Below, piece after piece: positions 33,300-44,159 of a stretch of DNA of 64,000 bases (position 1 is the stretch's first letter; every line of letters begins with the position of its first letter). The notes beneath the pieces were generated by a model. It worked only from the letters and a program-made list of their open reading frames with translations. It made no database searches and was not told the DNA's origin. The stretch spans positions 4,651,991 to 4,715,990 of the forward strand of contig NC_088297.1 in the NCBI RefSeq assembly GCF_032854445.1, read 5' to 3'. The translations under genes and the position numbers were made by a program. The DNA comes from Liolophura sinensis. Taxonomy: Eukaryota > Mollusca > Polyplacophora > Chitonida > Chitonidae.

Positions 33300-36200
33300 A
33301 AACCGGGGCAAACTGACTGACAATATCAGTCACAAAAGTTGACTGACGATATATGGACCCCGGGTGATCCGCGTTTAGTTACTTAAGCAAAGTTGTTGAC
33401 ATCACTCATCTGCAGGCATTCTTGACTATCTCCTGTCCCCGATTACCACTACTCCTACAAAACTTGGTCTCCAATTAACACACAAGAGGACTAGATCCTA
33501 TTTAATACGTGGCACTTGCTACAAAGTCATGTATGACAAGAAATTTCACCTCGCAATGTGCAGCATGATACCTCACTGACAGCGAATCGTCATCGTGAAT
33601 CAAAAACATCCGATTTTACTAATCACCTTTGCTGGATTTTCATTGTACAGCGACGCTTGCTGACATCATTTGACGAAGCCACGCTGTGCTAGTGCCAGCC
33701 AGGGACAGAACAATCCTCTAATTAGACCAGGCATTGTGTGCGCAAAGACGGTATTTGATTTCAATCAATTATCAAACTAATCTTCTTTTGACGCACGCAC
33801 TCGCCAAGCGTTCAACAAGTGTCACCTTGACCTCTGACCTACACTGTAGAGTAAAACGCTGAAACACATTTGGTATAGTTCCAACACCCTGTAACAAATT
33901 GACATTACATGTTTCGAGATTTCAGGCTATTTTACTGCAAAAACACGTGCCTTATTACAATTTATATTAAATTGCTTAATTTTGCTGCAAATGTAATCAG
34001 GTAAACACTTCGGTAAAAAAGAAAAAAAAAATTTTTTTTTAAAAGGGCATTTTAATGTCACATTTAGCACTAACTCCACATGTGAAGCTGGCACCGTGAC
34101 CTGATTTAACACTTTTCAGTACTATTGTACCGAGCAGGTATAAGTTAGTACATCGTCAATCAGGTGAACCACTCATACACGTGCGGCTATAATTTCGCCC
34201 CAGCTCCAGTACATGTATTTTTCGCTTCACAAATTACAAAAATCTCGTATCTTCACAAATATGTACGTGTAACACGTTGGTTATCATGATTCATGTGAAT
34301 AAGTACACCCCGGTGCACTAGTTAACAGACTTATGGTATCAGAAAATATAATTTGCTTTATATGTTATGCAACATCGAATTCGACAGTATATGGGTTTTA
34401 TACCCTCGATGTGTGTATACACTGAAACACAGTCAAACAAATAAACAGTACATAGCATGTTTCAGCAACTCCTAACTGTAGCAATGTTTCAAAAGAAAAA
34501 AAAGACACAATTAAGCTAATCAGATATATGGACATTTTTTTAGTAGTTGAGCAAGGGGAAATGTTCCCGAGCTAGCGAACAATTAATTGTCGTACGCTCT
34601 GCCAGTATCAGGAAAGAGACTTTATATAATCCCGAATCCAAATGTTCCGCGCGCATCCACATTATACATGATCGAATGATCGGCTTAAGGTGTTTTAGCA
34701 CGTTTCATGTACTCGATGACACCTGGGACTAATATAGGCCCCTATAACGACTCATACATCTGATTTGTTAGCCCCAGCAATATTCGCTTTCACGTATCCG
34801 ATGTGGCAACATTTAATTGTGATTATCATTATCCTTTTTAAATTAAATTGGGTCTCTCCGCGAAAGTACTTATTTATAAATGAGCAAATTGATTGCTGCT
34901 ATATATAACTACAGAGGATTTGAGTTTTCATAACTGTGACTACCCCGTTCATTGATTCCTGCTGTTCTTACGACTTCCGGTACATTATATATCAGCACTT
35001 TTAATAAATGTGAGTATAACTGTGAGTTGTAACCTTTCCAAATAATAGTCAATTAATATATCAATATATCAGTTTGAAGCATGTACGGTAAAGTACAAAT
35101 TTCAGCGAATAAAAGGGAAAGACAGTGATGCAACTTACTATGCGTGAGTGGGGTTATGGGAATGAGGTTGAATTGCCCGTATGCTCGTTCTCTTTTTCCG
35201 GTCGCATCATGCCCGAGAAGTATGTTCCGCTGTACATCTTGTAAAATATCAACAAACATCTCCATCCCTCTGTTACCGATCAAATTAGTTGAAATTACTA
35301 TTAATCGTTATATGCCTTTTTAACGCCTAAACATGGTTTTAAGCTATAACTGGGACTTACAATTATTAATAAGCTCCTAAAAGACAGGTCACTTGTGTGT
35401 CTTGCTCCCAGTGAAGTCGAAATACACGTTGTCACAGGTGTGATGGCGTGATTGTCTGTTATCTGAACATTTCTACCGACTGTTGTTGGTGAAGATTAGA
35501 AACAGCATTCTTGTCAGTCATCTTCATAAAATCTAAACTGAGTTTGATTGAGTAGAAGCCACATCGAAGTAATTTTAAATGCCGTTATGCCGTGTGCAAC
35601 AACAACACTGAGGACAACATCACAATTATTTATTGACATTCGTGGTGGGGTAATTTATAGGCGCCGGTGGAGCTTGAATTAAATGCGTGGCAGACATCAC
35701 AAATGGGTGTCAAACGAAATTTGTGAATATAAGGCATACTTCATGATAAAATGATCTCCGCAACAACAACGACATGCATGCGTCGTCCGGTTTTGTGTTC
35801 CACAATTCATGCAAACTATCCGAGAAAGAAAAAAGAAACGAAATCATGGTTTAGGCTTAGTGCCTTCTATCTCTGGCACAAAATGTCAAAATGTCGGATT
35901 ATCATAGTCACAGTGGCAACAAAGGTAGATCATAGTCCATTTCACTCTAGCCTTACATACAGTACAGCTTATGCTAAAAGTCCACACCATACAAGGAGAT
36001 TAGCGCAATCCTAGAAATCTTTTAGAGTTTGTAGCGCCCCTGTAGGGGGTGTATGGGAAGGGAGTTTGGTATAAAATATCTGCTATGAGGTTGTATTTCA
36101 CAGGCCTCGTCGTTTGAAAATCCCAGGAGTGCTATTTTCAGTCCTCCTTATTTCAGCAAGGAGTGTGAAAAGCTCTCCTGGAAATAGTCCTCCTAAATTA

Positions 36201-36685
36201 CTTTAGGAGAGCTATTTCATAAAATATACAAAAACTGAAAATCTATATAAACATGGCTGCCATAGTTTTGGTAAGTTAAATGGCTTTGACCTGGACTATT
36301 TTACTGAGGGCCTGCATGGTCATGGGTGGATAACAGGTGTCTTAATGAGGGTAAATTCAATACCAGAAGACAGCACAAGTCAGAAGTGTCATTGTCAGAA
36401 GTGTCATTGAATGCTGTGAAAAAAAATAATAATAATAAAAAAAATAACAGCATATAATTCCAAAAGATATGAGAAGTCATCATTGTTGCCCAATAAAGAT
36501 GTAATTAGCTGCTGAAAGCATGTGTAGACGGAAAACACTGGCCCCATGAGGTTTGATATATCCAAGTTCTACTGTAACTTAATATTATGGTATGGAATCC
36601 GGTCTCAGACTGCAATTTTAGATTTTGATTTTGGTGCAGTTTTATAATTCTTATTTTAAGTAAACTCGACCAAATACATGGACAA
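33300..36685. other. intergenic, no gene recognised
   Basis: Upstream side of the dehydrogenase gene. ORFs are short and featureless. A block at 36000-36230 carries two copies of GGAGAGCTATTTC-like inverted words around CCTCCT. No core promoter can be assigned by eye. Confidence 0.45.
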
Positions 36686-36689
36686 TAAG

Positions 36690-37151
36690 TCAGCATTTTA
36701 ATTTTGAAACAGCAAAAGTTTCATCTCCGAGGCGTTTCTGACCAGTCTTCAGTGCCTGACCTAAAGCAGTCTCAGCCAACTTTTCAAGTTCGACACCCAT
36801 ATGATGCACTTTAGATTCAAGGTGCCGCATGACGGTGTGTTTTGTAATAAAGCTGGTTCCCGTTGTATACTTCATGAAGTCAGCGACAGCTCTTCCACGG
36901 AGCTTGGGTACCAACTGCGCCTCGTGAGCAGCGCAGGTTTTGCACCACACCTCAGTCACTTGCGTCAGTCCATCCTCGCTACTCGTTTTGTAGCCTATCA
37001 CATTTCCTGTTGGCCATGCAAGGAAGGTTTTTAGCTTCACGGAAGACATCCTGTTGAAGACTAGAGCGTGAACGTTCTGTACGGTGCACTTAACCAGTAC
37101 ACATGCCGTTCCCTTTCGCCTTGCAGAGGCAACGATTGTCACCTTCAACAC
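36690..37151 (-). CDS. zinc-finger-like ORF, possible exon or transposase-derived fragment
   Basis: 153 residues, not assigned to a known gene. Residues about 71-110 read VWCKTCAAHE (C-x2-C), then a spaced HTVMRHLESKVHH (H-x4-5-H), the layout of BED/TTF-type fingers found in hAT transposases and host proteins derived from them. FNRMSSVKLKTFLAWP precedes it. The ORF is open from ATG to TGA without obvious introns. Composition is more coding-like than its surroundings. It could be the first exon of a larger gene running to lower coordinates or a remnant. Confidence 0.4.
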   Translation of the reverse strand: MLKVTIVASARRKGTACVLVKCTVQNVHALVFNRMSSVKLKTFLAWPTGNVIGYKTSSEDGLTQVTEVWCKTCAAHEAQLVPKLRGRAVADFMKYTTGTSFITKHTVMRHLESKVHHMGVELEKLAETALGQALKTGQKRLGDETFAVSKLKC

Positions 37152-37682
37152 AGAAGAGTTTGCCTAAAGTTACCTCCCCTGTCACGGCGGCTGGCGTGCG
37201 ATTTATAGAGCTCCCCAAAATGAGTTTAGGTGCGCGTAGGAGCGCGAGCGCGATCGCGCTCCTTATATTTCAAGGCCTGATTTCAAAATTATTACTCCGA
37301 CATTTGATACAAATCAATGATTTTGATCGTATATTTACTCCCATAAATTGCTTAATGAAGTTGTTGAGCTGATTTTGTTTTGCTTAGGTAGGTTACATAT
37401 TGCAAAAATAAACTTCCTGCCTTTCGCGGCTATATGTTCTCATAGCTGAATACACGGGGACTACACCTTTAACAATAATCCTATTCGCCTCACCAGGTGT
37501 GTGACAGCTCAGTAGAGGGTTTGTCACACGTCAAAGCTTTATTCATTATCTTAGAAAGCGATACGAGCGGTAAATTGACTTTTTGCCTGAGCTGTACTGT
37601 GGCTCTGTCTTTGCTTACACTCTGGTAGAGCCGTACAACATTCTATTTAATTTTCTGGGAGTAGTGCTAGAGTTCTACTGCC

Positions 37683-38005
37683 CAACAGTAATGTGCCAAA
37701 GGTGGGTGGTTTAGACGGGGCACTCAGGTTTGCTCAGACTTGCATACTTGTAAGATTTTGTGGCTGAGGTGGTTAGCATACCAACACAGCACAATGATCC
37801 AGGAGCCTCTCACCAATGCAGTCGCTGTGAGTCCAGCTCATGCTGGCTTCCTCTCTGGCCTTACGTGGGAAGGTCGCCCAGCAACGTGTGGATGGCTGTG
37901 GGTTTCCCCCCAGGCTCTGCCCGTTTTCCTCCCACCAAATGCTGTTGGAACGGTGTAAAACACCAATTCATTATGTAGATCAGATTTGCTACAGACAAAA
38001 TGTGG
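37683..38005 (+). mobile_element. tRNA-headed SINE copy, 5' of RPL7 exon 2
   Basis: Nearly the same as 40469-40791, sharing also the 5' flank GTGCC.AAGGTGGGTGGTTTA. A box TGGCTGAGGTGGTTAGC, weak B box GAGTCCAGCTC, then the conserved body. The end reads AAACACCAATTCATTATGTAGA, not the usual (AAAT)n tail. It lies within RPL7 intron 1. Confidence 0.88.
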
Positions 38006-38051
38006 TTGACGTCAGTCATGGTCCTTATGTTGGATATCATTGGGATTTCAG

Positions 38052-38151
38052 ACAAAAGGTGCCGCAGGTTCCGGAAACCCTCTTGAAAAAGAGGAAGAAG
38101 TTTGAGGAGTTGAGGGCCAAGAGGGCCAAGGCTGTCCTCCAGGAGAGAAGG
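38052..38151 (+). CDS. RPL7: RPL7 coding exon 2
   Basis: GGGATTTCAG acceptor, then one base plus [20 protein letters not shown] and AVLQERR, GTAAGC donor at phase 0. Confidence 0.93.
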
Positions 38152-41100
38152 GTAAGCTTAATGATAAAAGTACAGTTGATATTCCGGTTTCATCTGGTCC
38201 TGCTTTATGTAACCTTCACTCTGATATTCATGTCGCTACACTACAGTGGTGTCATGCTTGTAGGTTTCTTCCACATGTAGAGTCTGTTATGGCTAAATTT
38301 AGGCTCCTGCACCATGGGAAGTGGGAATTTGTTCCAGAAATGTTCACAGAGATGACATGGTTTTACCTTTGTCATGTACATCTGTAGCCATACAAGCATA
38401 TATTGTTCCGGGGGCCTCCGTGGCTCAGTTGGTTAGCGCACTAGCGCAGTGTAATGACCCGGGAGTCTCTCACCAATGCTGTCGCTGTGAGTTCAAGTCC
38501 AGCTTATGCTGGCTTCCTCTCCGGCCGTATGTGGAAAGATCTTTCAGCAACCTGTGGATGGTCGTGGGTTTCCCCCCGGGCTCTGCCCGTTTTCCACCCA
38601 CCATAATGCTGGCCGCCGTCGTATAAGTGAAATATTCTTGAGTACGGCGTAAAACACCAATTAAATAAATAAATATATTGTTCTGAGATACTCATGGATG
38701 TAAAAAAGGAAAATTAGCATAGAAGCATTTCAGGTTTACACTTCAAATGACACGTGTCAACAATTCCAGCTCAAAATAATCATTTCTAGTACAATAATAC
38801 ACCTTTATTTGAAAGGGGCAGGATGTTCATGTGACGAGACTAATGTGTACAGGTGCATAAAAGATTTTTGGACTAGTAAAAAAAGAAAAGAATGAACATT
38901 TACATACAATACAAATGCAATATTTTTTCAGCCATGGTTAGAAAATGTTTTCTTGTTTGCTCAACCACTTATCTCACTTTTGTACATTGAATTTTCTCCC
39001 GTTTTCAGAAAGCTCGAGAAAAGAGGAAGGTTATCTTCAAACGCGCTGAGCAGTACGTGAAGGAGTATAGGGTCAAGGAGAGGGATGCCATCAGGCTCGC
39101 TCGCCAGGCCAGAAAACATGACAACTTCTACGTGCCAGCCGAACCCAAAATTGCCTTTGTGGTCCGAATCCGAGGGTAAGTGCAAAAGTAGGATTGTAGT
39201 GAGAAATTAAAAAAGGTGCCTCTTCCCACATCTTCGTTATTTTTAGCTCGCCTGTATGTAGTATGTCGGCGTTGACGAGCAATAATAGAGAAAGCAATGT
39301 TAAACAAAATGTTAGGGGTGGTATCTTAAAAAGTACTACAGGCTTTGAGCTCAGAGTTTGCACACATGGAGAGCACAGTATCACTAGGGAGATATTCCAG
39401 TGTTGAGTGGATGCGTGCATAAGAAGTACCGTAAATTACTGAATCCAGACAAAGTGTGTTGTGTATAAGAATCGATGTTAAACAGAGTGCTAAGGGTGGG
39501 ACTCTGAAGATTAAGGGTGACTACCCAGTACCTTTGCAAATGTTGAGTGTCATGTCAGATATGTGTTTAACTGCAGAGCTCTTGATGTACAAAGCTGTGT
39601 GAGAATTTAGCGCTCTCTGAATCTCTATTTGCAAACTTACCGGCAGATGAAGATGTCAAACTGCGACACATTTGCCACATTTCTTGGGGGTAATTTGAAA
39701 TACATTGTCAACTTCTGCCCATATTTCGTAAGCATAATTACTTTATTTACAGATTGGTTTTGTTTACACGTACGTACAAGTCTGCAAATTACGATCACAG
39801 GGCTCATTTCCACTTGTCTATCCATCAGTGGAAATCACATGATTTTTGCGGACAAAAGGCAAAACAATAACCTTACCTGTCACTGACGACATGTAAATCA
39901 CGTGTGGGCAAATTTGCATACCGGTTGTCATAAGTCATGCACTTTATTTTGATATACTGTACAACCTGTGACCCAATGTAAGTGTTGTGCGAACTCCAAC
40001 AACTCTGACAAATCCTGTCTCCCAATAATGCCGATAAGGGGTAAAAGTAAATTATGGCAGTTTTCGGAAACCTTGCTTGAAGTATGTTTTCTGTGTATAA
40101 TGGGAGGTTCCTGATATAATAACACGGGGAAAAGGAACTCTTTTGCAATTAAGAGGAAAGTTGAAACAAAAAGCACATATAGACTCACTAAACATCTTCT
40201 GTCATTTTGCTGCCAACTCAGATCATGCAAAAGACGACAGTAACTCATGTGTGAAACTCAAGGTAACTTACTGTATTTGTGCAGTCGATGATGTACGCAT
40301 CAATTCTGTAAGTAACCGAACGACTGGCGGAGTGGTTTTAAAAAAAAAAAAAAAAAAAATGCTTGCTATCATCTACAACAGTTGAGTGGAAAATTTTGGG
40401 TGTAATATTGAGTGAGAGGTGTGTAATTATAAAGGGGGATTTGAATACTTGAACAAACTAACTTAACTAACTAATGTGCCTAAGGTGGGTGGTTTAGATG
40501 GGGCACTCGGGTTTGCTCAGACTTGCATACTTGTAAGATTTTGTGGCTGAGGTGGTTAGCATACCAACACAGCACAATGATCCAGGAGCCTCTCACCAAT
40601 GCGCTGGCTGTGAGTTCAAGTCCAGCTCATGCTGGCATCCTCTCTGGCGGTACGTGGGAAGGTCTGTCAGCAATGTGTGGATGGCTGTGGGTTTCCCCTG
40701 GGCTCTGCCCGTTTTCCTCCCACCAAAATGCTGTTGAAACAGTGTAAAACAACAATCCAATATATAAATCAAATTTGCTGCAGACAACATGTGTAATTAT
40801 AAAGTGAGATTTGAATACTTGAAGAAACTAACTTACCACTTGCCAATCTGATTGTATTTTCAGTATAAATGGTGTTCATCCAAAGCCGCGAAAGGTGATG
40901 CAGCTGTTCCGCTTGAGACAAATTAACAATGGAGTGTTCATCAAACTGAACAAGGCCACTCTGCACATGTTGAGGATAGCCCAGCCCTACATCACATGGG
41001 GGTAAGACAGTACGGCTTACGTAGTAGTTAAATCTTCAGGGTCCCTTACTGTTCCACTTGAGACAAATTAACAATGGAGTGTTCATCAAACTGAACAAGG

Positions 41101-44049
41101 CCACTCTGCACATGTTGAGGATAGCCCAGCCCTATATCACATGGGGGTAAGACAGTACGGCATACGTAGTGGTTAAATCTTCAGGGTTCCTTACTGTTCC
41201 GCTTGAGACAAATTAACAATGAAGTGTTCATCAAACTGAACAAGGCCACTCTGCACATGTTGAGGATAGCCCAGCCCTATATCACATGGGGGTAAGACAG
41301 TACGGCATACGTAGTAGTTAAATCTTCATGGTCCCTTACTGTTCCACTTGAGACAAATTAACAATGAAGTGTTCATCAAACTGAACAAGGCCACTCTGCA
41401 CATGTTGAGGATAGCCCAGCCCTACATCACATGGGGGTAAGACAGTACAGCATACATAGTAGTTAAATCTTCATTGTCCCTTACTGTTCCGCTTGAGACA
41501 AATTAACAATGGAGTGTTCATCAAACTGAACAAGGCCACTCTGCACATGTTGAGGATAGCCCAGCCCTACATCACATGGGGGTAAGACAGTACGGCATAC
41601 GTAGTGGTTAAATCTTCAGGGTTCCTTACTGTTCCGCTTGAGACAAATTAACAATGAAGTGTTCATCAAACTGAACAAGGCCACTCTGCACATGTTGAGG
41701 ATAGCCCAGCCCTACATCACATGGGGGTAAGACAGTACAGCTTACGTAGCAGTTAAATCTTCAGGGTCCCTTACTGTTCCACTTGAGACAAATTAACAAT
41801 GGAGTGTTCATCAAACTGAACAAGGCCACTCTGCACATGTTGAGGATAGCCCAGCCCTACATCACATGGGGGTAAGACAGTACAGCTTACGTAGCAGTTA
41901 AATCTTCATTGTCCCTTACTGTTCCACTTGAGACAAATTAACAATGGAGTGTTCATCAAACTGAACAAGGCCACTCTGCACATGTTGAGGATAGCCCAGC
42001 CCTACATCACATGGGGGTAAGACAGTATGGCATACATAGTAGTTAAATCTTCAGGGTCCCTTACTGTTCCGCTTGAGACAAATTAACGATGGAGTGTTCA
42101 TCAAACTGAACAAGGCCACTCTGCACATGTTGAGGATAGCCCAGCCCTACATCACATGGGGGTAAGACAGTACAGCGTACGTAGTAGTTAAATCTTCATG
42201 GTCCCTTATTGTTTCGCTTGAGACAAATTAACAATGGAGTGTTCATCAAACTGAACAAGGCCACTCTGCACATGTTGAGGATAGCCCAGCCCTACATCAC
42301 ATGGGGGTAAGACAGTACAGCTTACGTAGCAGTTAAATCTTCAGGGTCCCTTTCTGGCTTAGTGGTGTACAGTGTTCCTCAAAAAAGATAACAAAGAGCA
42401 ATGGCCAGCCCAGCCCTACATCACATGGGGGAAAGACAGTATGGTTTACGTAGCAGTTAAATCTCCAGGGTCCCTTACTGGCTCAGTGGTATACAGTGTT
42501 CGGAGCTCTGTCTGGTTTCCTTCCACCATAATGTATAAGTGGAGTATTCTTCAATACGGCGTAAAACACAATTCCAACAACTAAATTAAATCAGGAGGTT
42601 TGACGGTACCTTGGCAGGAAGTACATGTATTAAATCTCCTTGGCCTAAATCCCCATGGCCTAAATTTCCATGGCCTAAATCTCCATGGCGGAGTGTTCTC
42701 TCAGGAGTCTCTCACCATTGCCTCTGCGGTTGTGCATGAGGCCTGGCATCAACCTGCAGATGCTCATGGGTTTTCCTGGGAACCCGCCTGGTTTCCTCCC
42801 ACCACAACACTGGCCACCATCTTGTAAGTGAAATATTCAAGAGTATGGCATAAAACACCAATCAAATCAGTAAAGTGGTATGTACTTCAGTTTATGTAAT
42901 CTGTAGAAGTCTGTCAGCAACCTGCGGATGGTCGTGGGTTTCCCGCGGGTTGTGCCTGGTTTCCACCCACCATAATGCTGGCCGCCGCCTTATAAGTGAA
43001 AAATTCTTAAGTACGACGTAAAACGCCAAAAAAAACATAGTTGTATCATGAGGTTTTATCCTTTGATTCTTCTTGTCAAAAAGACCTTTGTTTCCATACT
43101 ATTGTTGAGCAATTTTGGTGTGATGTGTGTGGTTTTATTGTCATTGTTTGTGGAAAGAACAGGATATAAATATGGGTCAGTCCATCTGTTCATCTGTCAT
43201 GCTTTCATTTCAAGGCAAAAACTTTCCCAAATATTGTCCAATTTTGATAAAATGTTGTGATCATCCTCAATTCGAAATTTTTGTTGAACTTAGATCAAGT
43301 TTGAAAACGGCTGCACATGTAGTGTTTGGATATAAGTTTTCTAAATTTTGTTGTTTGTTTTATTCTCAGAGAGCCCACACTAAAGAGCATCCGGGAGTTG
43401 ATCTACAAGCGAGGCTACGGCAAAGTGGACAAAAGGCGAATCCCTCTCACAGACAACGCCATCATTGAAAAAAATCTAGGTTAGTCATTGTTTGCTTCAC
43501 ACGGCATTTTTCTCAAAATCACAGATCCTGCAAACGGTGGTTACTATTAATTATAAACGTATTTTGTATTTTCAAAAAGTGACCTGGAACGGAAAATTGA
43601 CAAAATATTCCATTGATATGTCTGAACTTTTGCACAAATATGTACAGATTTAAAATTTTTGTCGTCAGTAATTAACAAACAAGTTTTATTTTTGGCTACA
43701 AAAATGTACATGAGTGAGGATAATGAGAAATCTTCCCTTAGACATTGTCCAGATTGCGCCATACCGATCTTGGTCCATCATGCAATATAGCTTTTCGTAG
43801 TTTGCCAGTGCTTTACCACTGAGTGATCTCCCCTTTCCAGGGCAATACGGGATTATCTGTATGGAGGATTTGATTCACGAGATCATCACGTGCGGAGAAA
43901 ACTTCAAACAGGTGACCAACTTCCTGTGGCCATTCAAACTGAACACGCCGAACGGCGGCTGGAGGCGAAAATACAACCATTTCAACGACGGCGGTGACTT
44001 CGGGGCAAGGGGAGAGAAAATTAACACGCTCCTTAAAAGAATGATTTAA
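38052..44049 (+). CDS. RPL7: ribosomal protein L7 (uL30), large subunit
   Basis: Structural protein of the 60S ribosomal subunit. Five coding exons join in phase and give 241 residues that follow eukaryotic RPL7 closely: [103 protein letters not shown] and the C-terminal INTLLKRMI. The acceptor at 38052 needs two bases from an upstream exon, so the ATG lies on a tiny first exon I could not place. Human RPL7 is 248 residues, so only a few residues are missing. The intron after the third coding exon contains nine tandem copies of that exon's 3' part. Confidence 0.95.
38409..38672 (+). mobile_element. full-length tRNA-headed SINE with 11-base TSD
   Basis: 264 bases. Head CCTCCGTGGCTCAGTTGG (A box) and GAGTTCAAGTCC (B box), body GGTCGTGGGTTTCCCCCCGG, tail GTGAAATATTCTTGAGTACG, GCGTAAAACACCAATT and AAATAAATAAAT. 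The direct repeat ATATATTGTTC lies at 38398-38408 and 38673-38683. This is the best copy in the window for defining the family. It lies in RPL7 intron 2. Confidence 0.94.
39009..39175 (+). CDS. RPL7: RPL7 coding exon 3
   Basis: CGTTTTCAG acceptor, phase 0; [20 protein letters not shown] to AFVVRIRG; donor GTAAGT at phase 2. Confidence 0.95.
39180..40465. other. RPL7 intron 3 sequence, no feature recognised
   Basis: Short ORFs on both strands, an A run at 40340-40359. I looked for box C/D snoRNA motifs, common in ribosomal protein introns, and found no convincing C and D pair. Confidence 0.5.
40469..40791 (+). mobile_element. second copy of the 37683 SINE variant
   Basis: Almost identical to 37683-38005 over its whole length, with B-box TGAGTTCAAGTCC intact. 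The two copies sit 2.8 kb apart in the same orientation, both inside RPL7 introns. Confidence 0.9.
40864..41001 (+). CDS. RPL7: RPL7 coding exon 4 (source of the tandem array)
   Basis: TTGTATTTTCAG acceptor, 138 bases, phases 2 and 2; [19 protein letters not shown], then [26 protein letters not shown], donor GTAAGA. Reading past the donor gives an immediate in-frame TAA. Confidence 0.95.
41002..42345 (+). repeat. tandem array of partial RPL7 exons, 145-base period, nine extra copies
   Basis: The landmark GAGACAAATTAAC recurs at 41060, 41205, 41350, 41495, 41640, 41785, 41930, 42075 and 42220, exactly 145 apart, after the original at 40915. Each unit has the last 90-odd bases of exon 4, the GTAAGACAGTA donor and about 45 intron bases ending CTTCAGGGTCCCTTACTGTT. 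Exon parts are almost unchanged; the main coding differences are CGC/CAC (Arg/His) and GGA/GAA (Gly/Glu). The intron-exon AG (CTTCAG) is kept before five copies and changed to CTTCAT before four. The true acceptor and the first 45 or so bases of the exon are not duplicated. Confidence 0.96.
42346..42500 (+). repeat. degenerate end units of the RPL7 array
   Basis: CCCAGCCCTACATCACATGG then GGAAAGACAGTATGG: the donor GTAAG is changed to GAAAG and the exon part is broken. A final half unit ends near 42497. Confidence 0.8.
42478..43034 (+). repeat. three SINE fragments in RPL7 intron 4
   Basis: Copies at 42478-42592, 42688-42869 and 42903-43034, all plus orientation, each with CCACCATAATG- or CCACCACAACAC-like and AAGTG.A.TATTC..GAGTA landmarks. 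Between the first two, TCC.TGGCCTAAAT is repeated four times (42640-42690). Confidence 0.82.
43370..43479 (+). CDS. RPL7: RPL7 coding exon 5
   Basis: TTTATTCTCAG acceptor; completes Gly, then [20 protein letters not shown] and [15 protein letters not shown]; donor GTTAGT at phase 1. Confidence 0.95.
43841..44049 (+). CDS. RPL7: RPL7 coding exon 6 (C terminus)
   Basis: TCCCCTTTCCAG acceptor; [19 protein letters not shown] to [10 protein letters not shown] and TAA. Confidence 0.95.
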
Positions 44050-44119
44050 AAGAAATGCTTCGGTATGGACTACCCCTGGCGACAGACTTGTAAAATTGCA
44101 AAGGGAGATAACTCTTCGA

Positions 44120-44141
44120 TTGACCGAATCTGTTTTCGGTC
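44120..44141 (+). other. stem-loop in RPL7 3' UTR
   Basis: TGACCGAA and TTCGGTCA, an 8-base perfect stem with a 6-base loop, just before the ATTAAA. Confidence 0.55.
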
Positions 44142-44144
44142 ACT

Positions 44145-44150
44145 ATTAAA
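44145..44150 (+). terminator. RPL7 poly(A) signal
   Basis: ATTAAA about 95 bases after the stop codon, followed by a T/G-rich stretch (GGTCTCTTTGAGTGTTGTTT). Confidence 0.6.
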
Positions 44151-44159
44151 GATTCCATC

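Noticed and set aside
36252-36275. First exon of RPL7 (ATGGCTGCC before GTAAG, after a TATA-like word)
   Set aside because: It ends at phase 0, whereas the acceptor at 38052 needs two bases, so it cannot join in frame.
37684-37700. First exon of RPL7 (ATGTGCCAAAG before GTGGGT)
   Set aside because: The phase fits, but the segment is part of the SINE copy repeated at 40469, so it is not specific to the gene.
39176-40863. Box C/D snoRNA in RPL7 intron 3 (GATGATG near 40287)
   Set aside because: No matching D box or terminal stem at a suitable distance was found.
41002-42345. Mutually exclusive alternative exons in RPL7
   Set aside because: The copies lack the true acceptor, the CTTCAG before them is lost in four of nine, and inclusion from it would break the frame.
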